The position numbers were made by a program, and so were the translations under genes. DNA of 64,000 bases from the NCBI GenBank assembly GCA_902578545.1, contig CACHDI010000003.1, positions 106,333 through 170,332 of the forward strand, in the 5' to 3' direction. This document shows positions 31,109 to 40,656 of the stretch, one piece after another; the first letter of the stretch is position 1; every line of letters starts with the position of its first letter. Under the pieces are notes generated by a model. The model saw only the letters and a list, made by a program, of their open reading frames with translations, had not been told where the DNA came from and did not search any database. This DNA comes from an uncultured Alphaproteobacteria bacterium (GTDB lineage: Bacteria; Pseudomonadota; Alphaproteobacteria; Rhodobacterales; Rhodobacteraceae).

Positions 31109-31909
31109 ATGTTTTCCTTTCATATTTTTTTTATATCCATAATTCAAGGAATAACAGAATTTTTGCCTATTTCTTCTTCTGCTCACTTAATTATTCTTCC
31201 ATATATAATGAAAGTTTCAGACCAAGGTGTGTTAATCGATATATCTGTCCATCTAGGTAGTCTTTTAGCATTGATAATTTTTTTTAAAAAAGAATCTATC
31301 ATTTTGTTTAAAGGATTACTTCAACTTTTCAGTTTAAAATTCCAAAAAGAAGAGTTTTTTCTTTTATTAAAAATTATTATTGCAACTATACCCGTCTGTC
31401 TTTTTGGACTAATTTTTAAAATTTACCGTCTAGATATTATCGTTCGATCAATTGAACTAATAGGTTGGACAATGATAATTTTTGGAATTTTGCTATTTTA
31501 CGCAGATAAATTTGGGAGAGAAAAAAAGTCACTCGAGAATTTAAATTTTAAAGAAGCACTATTTATTGGTTTTTTTCAGGCTTTTGCTTTAATTCCTGGG
31601 GTCTCTAGGTCAGGAATATCAATCACAGGTTTCAGAATTTTTGGGTATAATAAATATGATGCAATCAAAATGTCTTTAATGATGTCAATACCTACAATAC
31701 TATTGTCAGCACTTTTCATTTCACCTGAAATTTTAGAAGAAGAAAAAATAAGTATTATTGAAATATTAATACCTTTTATCTTATCTTTTATAACAGCTTT
31801 TTTAACTTTAAAACTAATGGTAAAATATATCTATGTTTTTGGATTTACTCCATATGTAATATATAGAATTTTTTTAGGTATAATATTACTTATCATAGCC
31901 TATTCCTAA
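31109..31909 (+). CDS. uppP: Undecaprenyl-diphosphatase
   Basis: The 266-residue integral membrane protein has the two BacA/UppP consensus regions: TEFLPISSSAHLII near residue 14 and PGVSRSGISITG near residue 161, which supply the catalytic Glu, Ser, His and Arg. It dephosphorylates undecaprenyl diphosphate so that the lipid carrier can be reused for peptidoglycan and O-antigen. Its start is ATG at 31109. The convergent 3' neighbour is 4 bp away. Confidence 0.96.
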   Translation: MFSFHIFFISIIQGITEFLPISSSAHLIILPYIMKVSDQGVLIDISVHLGSLLALIIFFKKESIILFKGLLQLFSLKFQKEEFFLLLKIIIATIPVCLFGLIFKIYRLDIIVRSIELIGWTMIIFGILLFYADKFGREKKSLENLNFKEALFIGFFQAFALIPGVSRSGISITGFRIFGYNKYDAIKMSLMMSIPTILLSALFISPEILEEEKISIIEILIPFILSFITAFLTLKLMVKYIYVFGFTPYVIYRIFLGIILLIIAYS

Positions 31910-31913
31910 AAAA

Positions 31914-32900
31914 TCATAAATCGGAAAAATTACCTCTGGGTCTGTAACGTTTTAAATACGACGGTAATATTAAATCTAAAGATTTAGGTTTGATTTCTAA
32001 GTCTTGAAAAGTAAGATATTCTTTTGAAACAATATTATCATTTTTCAATTGTATAATCGAATCTTCCGTAATTAGAAGTGGTATTTTTTTGAAGGATAAT
32101 TTGTACAATATTAGAATAATAGGACACATGGCTTTTGCAAGCCAAAATGGTAGATTAATGATAAGCTTTTTTCTATAAATAATCGATAACATTTTAACCA
32201 TTAAAGAATGAAAACTTATTATTTCGGGACCACCTAATTCATAGATTGTATAATTTTTTTTTAAATTTGGTGCTTTCATTTGTAAAACACCAGCAACCAT
32301 TTTGGCAATATCGTCAACATAAACTGGTTGAAATTTTGTTTTACCTCCAACTATTGGTAAAATGGGACTTATGCAAGATATTTGAGAGAATAAATTAAAA
32401 AATTGGTCTTCTGAACCAAAAACAATTGAGGGCCTCAGAATGATTGCTTCTGGAAATGCTTTGAGAATTTTAACCTCTGCAATACCTTTAGATTTTGAAT
32501 ATTTGCTATCTGATTTAGGATTGGCTCCAATTGAAGAAATATGGATAAATTTTTTTACACCATTTTTTTTTGCCAAAATGGCTAATTTTTCTGGAATATC
32601 AGTATGTAGTTTTTTAAATGTTTGATCTCCCTCTTCATTCAATATGCCAACACAATTAATAATGATATCTGACGTTTTAAAAAATGATTTTAAGTTACTT
32701 AAATCGCTAAAAGATCCTTCTATAAATTTTACTTGACCTACATTGCCTGATGTTTTTAAAAAAATAGCTTCATTTGGAGCCCTTGTTACTATATTTATTA
32801 TATATCCTAGCTTGGAAAGACGATTTACTATATACCTTCCTAAAAAGCCTGTTCCCCCAAAGATTGTTACGTTTGGTGATTTGAAAGAAAAGTTTGTCAT
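31914..32900 (-). CDS. NDUFA9-like NAD(P)H-binding atypical SDR
   Basis: The 328-residue protein has GGTGFLGRYIVNRLSKLGY at the N-terminus for dinucleotide binding, CVGILNEEG, HISSIGANPKSDSKYSKSKG and RPSIVFGSEDQFFN, the pattern of alphaproteobacterial complex I NDUFA9 subunit family proteins. The mitochondrial relative is an accessory subunit of NADH:quinone oxidoreductase that binds NADPH without obvious catalysis. Its neighbourhood with uppP is conserved in this class. No nuo genes are in the window. Confidence 0.87.
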   Translation of the reverse strand: MTNFSFKSPNVTIFGGTGFLGRYIVNRLSKLGYIINIVTRAPNEAIFLKTSGNVGQVKFIEGSFSDLSNLKSFFKTSDIIINCVGILNEEGDQTFKKLHTDIPEKLAILAKKNGVKKFIHISSIGANPKSDSKYSKSKGIAEVKILKAFPEAIILRPSIVFGSEDQFFNLFSQISCISPILPIVGGKTKFQPVYVDDIAKMVAGVLQMKAPNLKKNYTIYELGGPEIISFHSLMVKMLSIIYRKKLIINLPFWLAKAMCPIILILYKLSFKKIPLLITEDSIIQLKNDNIVSKEYLTFQDLEIKPKSLDLILPSYLKRYRPRGNFSDL

Positions 32901-33039
32901 CGTTTGATTTCTAATCCATATATCGTATGTAGATAAATATAATTAATATCTATTAATTTATAGTTAAAAGTTTTATAGTCATATAAATGTAGACTTTAGG
33001 AAATGCAAATCACAAAATCTTTGCTACGGAAAATTGTAA

Positions 33040-33651
33040 ATGAAATACATTTTACACCACGATGATTTACCAAAAGAAGTATATATTGGGAGTTCAATTG
33101 CAATTGATACAGAAACCACTGGGTTAAATCTGGTTCGAGATCGCTTATGTTTAATACAAATATGTACAGAACACAATGAAATACACTTGATAAAAATTAA
33201 TAAAAATTCTAATGCACCAGTAATTTTTAATATTCTATGCGATAATAAAATCCTTAAGATATTTCACTTTGCTAGATTTGATTTGGCCGTTCTTATGAAA
33301 CAATTTAATTGCAATATATCCAATATATATTGTACTAAAATTGCTTCAAAATTAGCAAGAACCTCAACTGATAATCATAGTCTTAAGACTTTAGTATTAA
33401 ATTATTTGTCTATCGATATACCAAAATTTGAACAAACTTCAGATTGGGGATCTCATGAATTATCGAATGCACAGTTGGAGTATGCTGCTAATGATGTTTT
33501 ATATCTTCATAAGCTCAAAAATATTTTAGATGGTATTTTAATAAGAGAGGGAAGAGATAAATTAGCCAAAGATATTTTTAATTTTTTACCAAAATTATCT
33601 TTTCTAGATTTAGAAGGTTGGGACGTAAATAGTTTACTATCCCATAAGTAA
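33040..33651 (+). CDS. Ribonuclease D-like 3'-5' exonuclease (short form)
   Basis: The 203-residue protein is only the DEDD exonuclease domain: AIDTETTGLN (Exo I), FHFARFDLAVL (Exo II) and the Exo III YAANDVLYL of DEDDy type. The HRDC domains of E. coli RNase D are missing, as in the short alphaproteobacterial form. It likely trims tRNA or other RNA 3' ends. It starts with ATG and leads into lptC, a conserved order. Confidence 0.92.
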   Translation: MKYILHHDDLPKEVYIGSSIAIDTETTGLNLVRDRLCLIQICTEHNEIHLIKINKNSNAPVIFNILCDNKILKIFHFARFDLAVLMKQFNCNISNIYCTKIASKLARTSTDNHSLKTLVLNYLSIDIPKFEQTSDWGSHELSNAQLEYAANDVLYLHKLKNILDGILIREGRDKLAKDIFNFLPKLSFLDLEGWDVNSLLSHK

Positions 33652-33702
33652 GTACATTGAACTAAATCTTAAATGAAATAAAAAATATTAGAAGGTGTTA
33701 AA

Positions 33703-34293
33703 ATTAACCATTCAAACATCATAAAACTTTCTAAAATTTGTTCAATTTTTATATCATTTTCGTTAGTGATTATGATATTTTTTGTTTCAACAAATAGTGA
33801 GTTTGAAACTAACTCTTTAGTTGAAACCAAGGATTTTAACATTGGATCAGAAGGAGATATTTTTTTAGTAGATAATGCTAAGTTAAGTGGTTCAAATAAA
33901 TTAGGTAACAATTTTAATATTAAAGCAAAAAAAATAAATCAGATTGATAATAAATTTCCTATAATATCTGGAAGCAAAATTTCTGGTGATATAAATATTT
34001 CCTCTCAAATACATATACAAATTAAAGCAAAAACAGCTGATCTAAACACAAAAAGTAATGTATTAAAACTTTATGGGGGATTCCAAATTGTAAATGAGAA
34101 ATATAAAATATTTGGCAAAGAAATTTTTTTTAACTTTAAAGATAGTACTATAGTAAGCAATCAACCTTTAACTTTTTTATTTTCAAGAGGAAAAATACAT
34201 GGAGGTAATATTAAAATTATTAAGTCTGAAAACAATGGAAATGATTTATTATTTTTGATGAAGGATGGTGTAGAAATCAAATACTTGCTTTAA
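33703..34293 (+). CDS. lptC: LPS export ABC transporter periplasmic protein LptC (probable non-AUG start)
   Basis: The frame encodes an N-terminal membrane anchor, then beta-rich LptC-type sequence with FNIGSEGDIFLVDNAKLSG and a repeated beta jellyroll. LptC bridges LptB2FG and LptA to pull lipopolysaccharide across the periplasm. The first ordinary start is GTG 33766, but it would cut the anchor to about eight hydrophobic residues. ATT at 33703, five bases after AGAAGGTG, gives 196 residues and a full anchor and is preferred. An ATG at 33673 in the same frame is closed after two codons by TAA (33679-33681). Function rests on weak sequence similarity and strong context (rnd-lptC-lptA-lptB). 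Confidence 0.82.
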   Translation: MNHSNIIKLSKICSIFISFSLVIMIFFVSTNSEFETNSLVETKDFNIGSEGDIFLVDNAKLSGSNKLGNNFNIKAKKINQIDNKFPIISGSKISGDINISSQIHIQIKAKTADLNTKSNVLKLYGGFQIVNEKYKIFGKEIFFNFKDSTIVSNQPLTFLFSRGKIHGGNIKIIKSENNGNDLLFLMKDGVEIKYLL

Positions 34294-34320
34294 CACCTTT
34301 TGAAAGTTATAATACTAACA

Positions 34321-34791
34321 ATGTTATTTTTTAAGTCATATTTCTTAAAACTTACAAGTATATTATATTTTTGTTTTCTTGTTTCAGTAAATTTTTTTAT
34401 TCCTATTTCAACCTTATTTGGCGATACTGGTGAAGAAGTTTTAATAAGTTCAGATAATGCAAAATTTGATCAAAATTTAGGTTTAATTTTATTAAATGAA
34501 AATGTTATATTAAAGCTCAATAATCTAACTTTTAAATCTGACGAAATGAAACTATTTTTTGATGAAGCCGATACCATAAATGACAATTTTTCAAACTTAA
34601 AAAAAATCATCGCTAAGGGTAATGTTCTATTTGAGCGTGAAGAAGAAACTATTAAAAGTGACTTGGTATCTTTTTCTCCTAAAGAAAACAAAATCACAAT
34701 TACAGGCAATGTAAAAGTTATTAAAGGAAAGAACGTTGGTCTTACGTCAGATTTATTAGAAATTAATTTAAAAAATGAATTTTTAAACTAG
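34321..34791 (+). CDS. lptA: LPS transport periplasmic protein LptA
   Basis: With ATG at 34321 the product is 156 residues: a signal peptide (about 1-35 ending near LFGD) and an OstA/LptA beta-jellyroll with ISSDNAKFDQNLG, KGNVLFERE and ITITGNVKVIKG. LptA forms the periplasmic bridge for LPS between LptC and the outer-membrane LptD/E complex. A TTG at 34300 is an alternative start, adding seven residues and lying 6 bp after the lptC stop. The gene is short compared with E. coli (185), typical of alphaproteobacterial forms. Confidence 0.88.
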   Translation: MLFFKSYFLKLTSILYFCFLVSVNFFIPISTLFGDTGEEVLISSDNAKFDQNLGLILLNENVILKLNNLTFKSDEMKLFFDEADTINDNFSNLKKIIAKGNVLFEREEETIKSDLVSFSPKENKITITGNVKVIKGKNVGLTSDLLEINLKNEFLN

Positions 34792-34869
34792 AAATTTATT
34801 CTTTTATTATAAAAGAGGAATAAAAAAATTAAAAAAATTTACTCTATTAATATTAAAAAAAACAGCTCC

Positions 34870-35604
34870 ATGGATACAGTTGGAAAAGGTTTAATTATTC
34901 AAAATTTGAGAAAAAGCTACAAAAAAAGACCAATTCTTAGAGATGTAAGTTTTAAATTAAAAAAAGGTGAAGCAATCGCTTTACTGGGACCTAATGGAAC
35001 TGGAAAAACAACATGCTTTTATTCAGTTGTTGGTCTAACTACAATAGAATCTGGAAAAATAATTATTGACGAAACTGATTCAACCAATTTGCCAATGTAT
35101 AGAAGAGCGCGACTTGGGCTTGGCTACTTGCCTCAAGAGTCAAGTATTTTTAAGGGTTTGTCTGTCGAAAAAAATATCATGGCAGTCCTGGAAATCAGTA
35201 TAAAAGACAAACAGGAAAGAAAAAGAGAGTTAGAATTACTTTTAGGTGAGTTTTCAATTACTCACTTAAGACAAGCTTCAGCTATAACATTGTCTGGAGG
35301 TGAAAGAAGACGGGTAGAGATAGCCCGATGTTTAGCAAGTAAACCAAAATATATTTTGTTAGATGAACCTTTTGCAGGAGTAGACCCAATTGCAGTTAAT
35401 GAAATTAGAAAACTAGTTTCTCAACTTAAAGAGAGGGGACTTGGGGTACTAATAACAGATCACAACGTAAGAGAAACTTTAGAGATTGTTGATCGTGCAT
35501 ATATACTTCATGAAGGTTCTGTTATCATGAAAGGAACTCCAGAAGAGGTGGTCAAAGATAAAAGTGTAAGAAAAGTTTATCTAGGGAATCAATTTCGAAT
35601 TTAA
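34870..35604 (+). CDS. lptB: LPS export ABC transporter ATP-binding protein LptB
   Basis: The 244-residue ABC ATPase has Walker A GPNGTGKTT, the Q-loop GYLPQESSIFKGLSVEKN typical of LptB, the signature LSGGERRRVEIARCLA, Walker B YILLDEPFAGVDP and the switch His in ITDHNV. LptB dimers power LPS extraction with LptFG (not in this window). The Walker A has Thr where most family members have Ala; this should be tolerated. It lies 78 bp after lptA with no clear terminator between. Confidence 0.96.
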   Translation: MDTVGKGLIIQNLRKSYKKRPILRDVSFKLKKGEAIALLGPNGTGKTTCFYSVVGLTTIESGKIIIDETDSTNLPMYRRARLGLGYLPQESSIFKGLSVEKNIMAVLEISIKDKQERKRELELLLGEFSITHLRQASAITLSGGERRRVEIARCLASKPKYILLDEPFAGVDPIAVNEIRKLVSQLKERGLGVLITDHNVRETLEIVDRAYILHEGSVIMKGTPEEVVKDKSVRKVYLGNQFRI

Positions 35605-35655
35605 TGTCTGTAATTTTTGAATTTTTTTATTTTTAATACAAAAAAGGAATACTAC

Positions 35656-35985
35656 ATGGATATCAAAGTGACTGGTAAACAATTAAAAATCGGCAAAAGT
35701 TTGATAAATTATGCAAAAAAACAACTTCACATTATAAATAATAAGTATTTACTGAGGCCAACATCCGCCTATATAACATTCACAAAAGAACATAATGAAT
35801 TTAAATGTGAAGCATTATTACATTTGTCTAGCGGCTTAACTGCTTGTTGCACTGGTAAGGGAAGAGAAATTTATGATTCTTATCAAAAATCTATTTTACG
35901 ACTGCAAAAAATTCTTCGAAGACATAAAAGGAAAATTAGAAAACATCATCATATAAGCGAAAAACTTAATATGGAACTTCAATAA
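35656..35985 (+). CDS. hpf: Ribosome hibernation-promoting factor (short HPF/YfiA type)
   Basis: The 109-residue basic protein has the HPF fold: MDIKVTGKQLKIGKSLINYAKKQL, and FTKEHNEFKCEALLHLSSG followed by IYDSYQKSILRLQKILRRHKRK. It binds the 30S decoding region and inactivates ribosomes in stasis. ATG 35656 is chosen since AAAAAGGAAT precedes it; a longer in-frame start at 35617 has no support. The C-terminal dimerisation domain of the long alphaproteobacterial form is absent. rpoN, which usually separates lptB and hpf, is also absent. Confidence 0.9.
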   Translation: MDIKVTGKQLKIGKSLINYAKKQLHIINNKYLLRPTSAYITFTKEHNEFKCEALLHLSSGLTACCTGKGREIYDSYQKSILRLQKILRRHKRKIRKHHHISEKLNMELQ

Positions 35986-36039
35986 TTTTTTTAGAACTTT
36001 ACATTAAATAATTTTATGCTAGGAATCCTAATATTATTT

Positions 36040-36060
36040 AAGGTTTGGGGTTTAAGGTTT
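36040..36060 (+). repeat. Three tandem heptads before ptsN
   Basis: AAGGTTT, GGGGTTT and AAGGTTT stand head to tail and end one base before the ptsN ATG at 36062. The last copy supplies the only plausible ribosome-binding AAGG, four bases from the start. Three imperfect copies are too few to call a functional array. Confidence 0.5.
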
Positions 36061-36061
36061 A

Positions 36062-36526
36062 ATGATTGTTTCTGAAATTTTATCACCTGAGGCTATACTT
36101 ACATCTATTAATGCTTCTAGTAAAAAAAGGGTTTTGCAGGAAATATCAATTGCTGCTGCAAATTTTTATGGGTTAAACCAAACAGAAGTTTTTTTAGCAT
36201 TACAAGAAAGAGAGGATCTAGGTCCTACCGGAATGGGGCACGGAGTTGCAATACCACATGCTAGAATAAGTTCTTTAACGTCAATCAAGGGTTTGTTTGC
36301 AAAATTAATTAAACCATTAGATTTTGGGTCAATGGACAGCCAAAATGTGGATCTAGTTTTTGTCCTTATAGCGCCCCATGAGTCTGGTGCTGATCATTTA
36401 AAAGCACTAGCCAAAATTTCTAGGATATTAAGAAATAAATCTACTTGTGAAAAGTTGCGATCAACTGTTGATAAATCAGCTTTATACTCGATTTTAACAA
36501 CAGACGCTGAAATCCAAGCTGCTTAG
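36062..36526 (+). CDS. ptsN: PTS IIA-like nitrogen-regulatory protein PtsN
   Basis: The 154-residue EIIA domain has the phosphorylatable His66 in GHGVAIPHARI, ERE...LGPTGMGHG before it, and DLVFVLIAPHESGADHLKALAKISR. EIIA-Ntr takes phosphate from EI-Ntr and NPr and regulates potassium transport, nitrogen and stringent responses. PtsN usually follows rpoN-hpf; here rpoN is missing but ptsN is kept, so its role here does not depend on a neighbouring sigma-54 gene. It abuts the convergent kdsB with no gap. Confidence 0.94.
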   Translation: MIVSEILSPEAILTSINASSKKRVLQEISIAAANFYGLNQTEVFLALQEREDLGPTGMGHGVAIPHARISSLTSIKGLFAKLIKPLDFGSMDSQNVDLVFVLIAPHESGADHLKALAKISRILRNKSTCEKLRSTVDKSALYSILTTDAEIQAA

Positions 36527-37324
36527 TTAAATATTCTTGTTACTTTTCAAAATCCTCTCAATGATAGGTATATCGCTAGGGTTATTTAATTCCCAAAATT
36601 GATTCCCCTTCAACGACGATATTACGCATTTAATATCAATATTATTTTCAAGAAATCTAAGTTGTTCTAAGCCTTCTTGTTTTTCAAGAGGGCCTGGATA
36701 AAAACTTATATAAGAATCAAGTGCTTTTGATCTGTATGCATAGACACCGATATGGTGATAAACAAAATTATTATTTTTACTTAAATCATCTATATTGGTA
36801 TAAGGAATCAGTTCTTTTGAAAAATAAAGAGCTTTTAGATCTCTATCAAAAACTACTGTTGTTGCACCTATCCTTCCAGCTTTTTTATCAGTTATTAATT
36901 TTCTTAATGATTGTAAATCACATTTTAAAACAGGTGTTGCCACATCATAATCACTATTTTTAAGTTCATTTACTAATTCTCTTATTACCCATATTGGAGT
37001 CAAAGGCGCATCTCCCTGCAAATTAACTATTATTTCATAATTTTTTTTAAGTAATTTTTGGGTCTCTGCTACTCTTTCAGATCCATTTTTTAAATCAGGT
37101 GATGTCATACAAACTTCTGCTCCAAAGCTTTCACAAAATTCCTTTATTCTAATATCATCAGTTGCTATTATTTTCTTTTCAAAAAAGTCTAGATTTTGTG
37201 CTAATTGCCAAGTTTTCTCAATTAAACTAATTTTTTTACCATTATAATCTTCAAAATACGCTAACGGTTTTCCAGGAAATCGAGAGGACTGGTACCTTGC
37301 GGGTATTACTAATAAATTGCTCAT
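36527..37324 (-). CDS. kdsB: 3-deoxy-manno-octulosonate cytidylyltransferase
   Basis: The 265-residue nucleotidyltransferase has IPARYQSSRFPGKPL at the N-terminus, FCESFGAEVCMTS, VNLQGDAPL with the metal-binding Asp, and HHIGVYAYRSKALDSY. It activates Kdo as CMP-Kdo for the inner core of lipopolysaccharide, which agrees with the lpt genes upstream. Its start is ATG. It is a single gene on the minus strand, divergent from dnaK. Confidence 0.96.
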   Translation of the reverse strand: MSNLLVIPARYQSSRFPGKPLAYFEDYNGKKISLIEKTWQLAQNLDFFEKKIIATDDIRIKEFCESFGAEVCMTSPDLKNGSERVAETQKLLKKNYEIIVNLQGDAPLTPIWVIRELVNELKNSDYDVATPVLKCDLQSLRKLITDKKAGRIGATTVVFDRDLKALYFSKELIPYTNIDDLSKNNNFVYHHIGVYAYRSKALDSYISFYPGPLEKQEGLEQLRFLENNIDIKCVISSLKGNQFWELNNPSDIPIIERILKSNKNI

Positions 37325-37441
37325 TTTAGAATTATTTAGATTTTTGAGAAAATTAATTAAATTATATAAATTAAGACAAAGAATTATTCAAATTATAGTT
37401 TTAGTATAGTTCTAAAAATAATAAATAATTCATAGTTAATC

Positions 37442-37472
37442 CTTGTAGTGTGAAAATGAAATCCCATATATT
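37442..37472 (+). promoter_or_regulatory. Sigma-32 (RpoH)-type heat-shock promoter of dnaK
   Basis: CTTGTAG at 37442-37448 and CCCATATAT from 37463 are separated by 14 bases, close to the RpoH consensus (CTTGAAA, 11-15 bases, CCCCATNT). It lies about 50 bp upstream of the dnaK start. The leader holds a small hairpin ACCTC...GAGGT (37479-37496). No CIRCE inverted repeat is present upstream, although hrcA is encoded in the window. Confidence 0.65.
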
Positions 37473-37523
37473 TGTAAACCTCAGTCAATAGAGGTCAGAT
37501 AAATTACAGTGGGAGGAATTATA

Positions 37524-39449
37524 ATGTCCAAAGTTATTGGTATTGATTTAGGAACTACAAATTCATGCGTAGCATTAATGGATGGTAAAGATGCTAAAGT
37601 TATTGAAAACTCAGAAGGTGCTAGAACAACACCATCTATTGTAGGTTTTACAGACGATGAGAAGTTGGTAGGACAGCCTGCAAAAAGACAAGCTGTAACA
37701 AACCCTGAAAAAACATTATTTGCTGTTAAAAGACTAATTGGTAGAAGAATTGATGACCCTATGGTTGAAAAAGACAAGGACATGGTTCCCTATTTAATTG
37801 TAGATGAAGGTAATGGTGATGCGTGGGTAGAAGTTGATAAACAAAAATATTCTCCTAGCCAAATTTCAGCTTTCATACTTCAAAAAATGAAGGAAACAGC
37901 CGAAAGCTATTTAGGACAAGATGTGTCGCAAGCCGTAATCACTGTTCCAGCATATTTCAATGATGCACAAAGACAAGCTACAAAAGATGCAGGTAAAATT
38001 GCAGGCCTTGAAGTTTTAAGAATTATTAATGAACCAACAGCTGCTGCATTAGCTTATGGGCTTGATAAGGAAGGTGGTAAAACAATAGCCGTATTTGACT
38101 TAGGAGGCGGAACTTTTGACATATCTATTTTAGAAATAGATGACGGTTTGTTTGAGGTAAAATCAACAAATGGAGATACGTTTTTAGGCGGTGAAGATTT
38201 TGATATGCGAATTGTTGATTACTTAGCTAGTGAATTTAAAAAAGAAAGTGGTGTTGATTTAAAATCCGATAAGATGGCTTTACAACGCTTAAAAGAGTCA
38301 GCAGAAAAAGCAAAAATTGAACTTTCTTCTCAATCCCAAACTGAAATAAATCAACCATTCATATCTATGGACCCTAAAACAAGTCAACCTTTGCATTTGG
38401 TTATCAAACTAACTAGGGCAAAATTAGAAAGTTTAGTTTCAGATCTTATAGCAAGGTCTCTTAAGCCTTGCCAAGCTGCATTGAAAGATGCAGGCCTTGC
38501 AAAAAATGAGATTGATGAAGTAGTTTTAGTTGGCGGCATGACAAGAATGCCTAAAGTAATAGAGGAAGTTACCAAATTTTTTGGTAAAGAGCCACATAAA
38601 GGAGTTAATCCTGACGAGGTTGTAGCAATGGGTGCAGCGATACAAGCAGGTGTTTTACAGGGTGATGTTAAAGATGTTGTTCTTTTAGATGTTACTCCGT
38701 TATCCTTAGGTATAGAAACCCTTGGAGGTGTTTTCACTCGTCTTATTGATCGTAATACTACAATTCCTACAAAAAAAAGTCAGGTTTTCTCTACTGCAGA
38801 AGACAATCAAAGTGCTGTAACTATTCGCGTATTTCAAGGTGAAAGAGAAATTGCTAATGACAACAAAGTGCTTGGTCAATTTAACTTAGAAAATATACCA
38901 CCTGCCCCCAGAGGTGTACCTCAAATTGAAGTTACATTTGATATTGATGCTAATGGAATAGTTTCTGTTTCTGCAAAAGATAAAGGTACCGGAAAAGAAC
39001 AAAAAATTACAATACAAGCATCAGGTGGTTTATCTGATGAAGATATAGAAAAAATGGTTAGGGATGCAGAAGAAAATGCAGAAGCTGATAAAGAAAAAAA
39101 GGATCTTATAGAAGCTAAAAATCAAGCAGAGAGCCTGATACATAGTACTGAGAAATCACTCGAAGAACACTCTGATAAAATTGACCCTTCCACTGTTGAA
39201 GCAATAGAACTATCTATTAAGGCGCTGAAAGAGACATTAGAAAGTGAAGATCCTTCAGCAGACAAAATTAGAGCTAGAGCGCAAGATGTTACTGACGCTG
39301 CTATGAAATTAGGTGAAGCTATTTATAAGGCTGAAGCAGAGGCAAATCAGTCAAATGATGATGATGTAAATAGTGAAACAACTAATGAAAATAATAAAGA
39401 TGATGTTGTCGATGCTGACTTTGAGGATTTAAACAAGACTGATAAGTAA
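37524..39449 (+). CDS. dnaK: Chaperone protein DnaK (Hsp70)
   Basis: The 641-residue Hsp70 begins [18 protein letters not shown], contains [23 protein letters not shown] and [12 protein letters not shown] in the ATPase domain, and ends with the acidic tail [11 protein letters not shown]. It folds and protects proteins with DnaJ and GrpE, both encoded next. ATG 37524 is preferred, six bases after GGAGGA; an in-frame GTG at 37509 would overlap that site. The upstream sequence resembles a heat-shock promoter. Confidence 0.98.
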   Translation: MSKVIGIDLGTTNSCVALMDGKDAKVIENSEGARTTPSIVGFTDDEKLVGQPAKRQAVTNPEKTLFAVKRLIGRRIDDPMVEKDKDMVPYLIVDEGNGDAWVEVDKQKYSPSQISAFILQKMKETAESYLGQDVSQAVITVPAYFNDAQRQATKDAGKIAGLEVLRIINEPTAAALAYGLDKEGGKTIAVFDLGGGTFDISILEIDDGLFEVKSTNGDTFLGGEDFDMRIVDYLASEFKKESGVDLKSDKMALQRLKESAEKAKIELSSQSQTEINQPFISMDPKTSQPLHLVIKLTRAKLESLVSDLIARSLKPCQAALKDAGLAKNEIDEVVLVGGMTRMPKVIEEVTKFFGKEPHKGVNPDEVVAMGAAIQAGVLQGDVKDVVLLDVTPLSLGIETLGGVFTRLIDRNTTIPTKKSQVFSTAEDNQSAVTIRVFQGEREIANDNKVLGQFNLENIPPAPRGVPQIEVTFDIDANGIVSVSAKDKGTGKEQKITIQASGGLSDEDIEKMVRDAEENAEADKEKKDLIEAKNQAESLIHSTEKSLEEHSDKIDPSTVEAIELSIKALKETLESEDPSADKIRARAQDVTDAAMKLGEAIYKAEAEANQSNDDDVNSETTNENNKDDVVDADFEDLNKTDK

Positions 39450-39502
39450 TTCTGTGATAGATAATTATTAGTTTGTAATAACTCCGATAAATAGGTTCCT
39501 TT

Positions 39503-40645
39503 ATGTCTAAAAGAGACTATTATGAGATACTAGGATGTTCAAAAACAGCTTCTGAGTCTGAACTTAAGAAAGCTTTTAGATCTAAAGCAAAAGAACTCCA
39601 TCCTGATAGAAATTCAGGTAATTCAGCTGCTACCGAAAAATTTAAAAAGGTTAACGAAGCTTATGATATTTTAAAAGATCCTGAAAAAAGAGCTGCTTAT
39701 GACAGATATGGTCATGCTGCCTTCGATGGTAGTATGGGAGGTGGATTTAGTGGTGGTGGCTCATCAAATGGTGATTTTGCTTCAGCTTTTTCAGACGTTT
39801 TTGAAGACCTTTTTGGTGACTTTATGGGCGGTGGTAACTCTAGATCAAACAGTTCACAAAGAGCAAATAGAGGCGCTGATTTACGATACAATATGCAGAT
39901 TTCTTTAAAACATGCGTTTTCTGGTAAAAAAACTAATATAGATGTACCAACGTCTGTTTCATGTGATACATGCAAAGGAACAGGAGCTCAATCTGGCGCA
40001 GCTCCCACCTCATGCCCAACTTGTTCCGGAATTGGAAAAGTTAGAGCTCAGCAGGGCTTCTTTACAGTTGAAAGAACTTGCCCTACATGTGCTGGTAAAG
40101 GACAGATAATAAAAAATCCATGCCGATTATGTAGTGGGCAAGGAAGAGTTGATAAATCTAAAAAGCTAAGTGTCAACATACCGCCTGGTGTTGAAACTGG
40201 AACTAGAATAAGACTTGCTGGGGAAGGAGAAGCTGGAATTAGAGGGGGACAACCTGGAGATTTGTATATTTTCATTGAAGTTGAAAAACATTCTATTTTT
40301 GAGAGAGAAGGTAATGACCTTTTTTGTAGAATACCAATCACAATGACAACAGCTGCTTTAGGTGGTGATTTGGAAGCACCTACACTGGATGGTGGTAAGA
40401 CAAGAGTAAAAATTCCACAGGGGTCACAAAATAATAAACAGCTTAGACTAAAGGGGAAAGGAATGCCTTCAATTAGAGGTAGTTCAAAAGGAGATCTTTA
40501 TATAGAAATTCTAGTTGAAACTCCTGTAAATTTAAATGCTGAACAAATTCAATTACTAAAACAATTTGAAAAATCATGTAGGGATAACAATCCTGCAAAT
40601 AAAGATTTTTTTAGTAAAGTCAAAAATTTTTGGAACACAAATTAA
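39503..40645 (+). CDS. dnaJ: Chaperone protein DnaJ (Hsp40)
   Basis: The 380-residue co-chaperone has the J domain with HPD in KELHPDRN, a Gly/Phe-rich stretch, and four zinc-binding CxxCxGxG repeats ([32 protein letters not shown]), then the C-terminal substrate domains. It delivers substrates to DnaK and stimulates its ATPase. It starts 53 bp after dnaK and is in the same operon; grpE follows after 11 bp. Confidence 0.98.
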   Translation: MSKRDYYEILGCSKTASESELKKAFRSKAKELHPDRNSGNSAATEKFKKVNEAYDILKDPEKRAAYDRYGHAAFDGSMGGGFSGGGSSNGDFASAFSDVFEDLFGDFMGGGNSRSNSSQRANRGADLRYNMQISLKHAFSGKKTNIDVPTSVSCDTCKGTGAQSGAAPTSCPTCSGIGKVRAQQGFFTVERTCPTCAGKGQIIKNPCRLCSGQGRVDKSKKLSVNIPPGVETGTRIRLAGEGEAGIRGGQPGDLYIFIEVEKHSIFEREGNDLFCRIPITMTTAALGGDLEAPTLDGGKTRVKIPQGSQNNKQLRLKGKGMPSIRGSSKGDLYIEILVETPVNLNAEQIQLLKQFEKSCRDNNPANKDFFSKVKNFWNTN

Positions 40646-40656
40646 ATGAGAAAATA

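Noticed and set aside
37325..37523. CIRCE operator upstream of dnaK
   Set aside because: No TTAGCACTC-N9-GAGTGCTAA or close variant is present; only a small 5-bp hairpin is seen.
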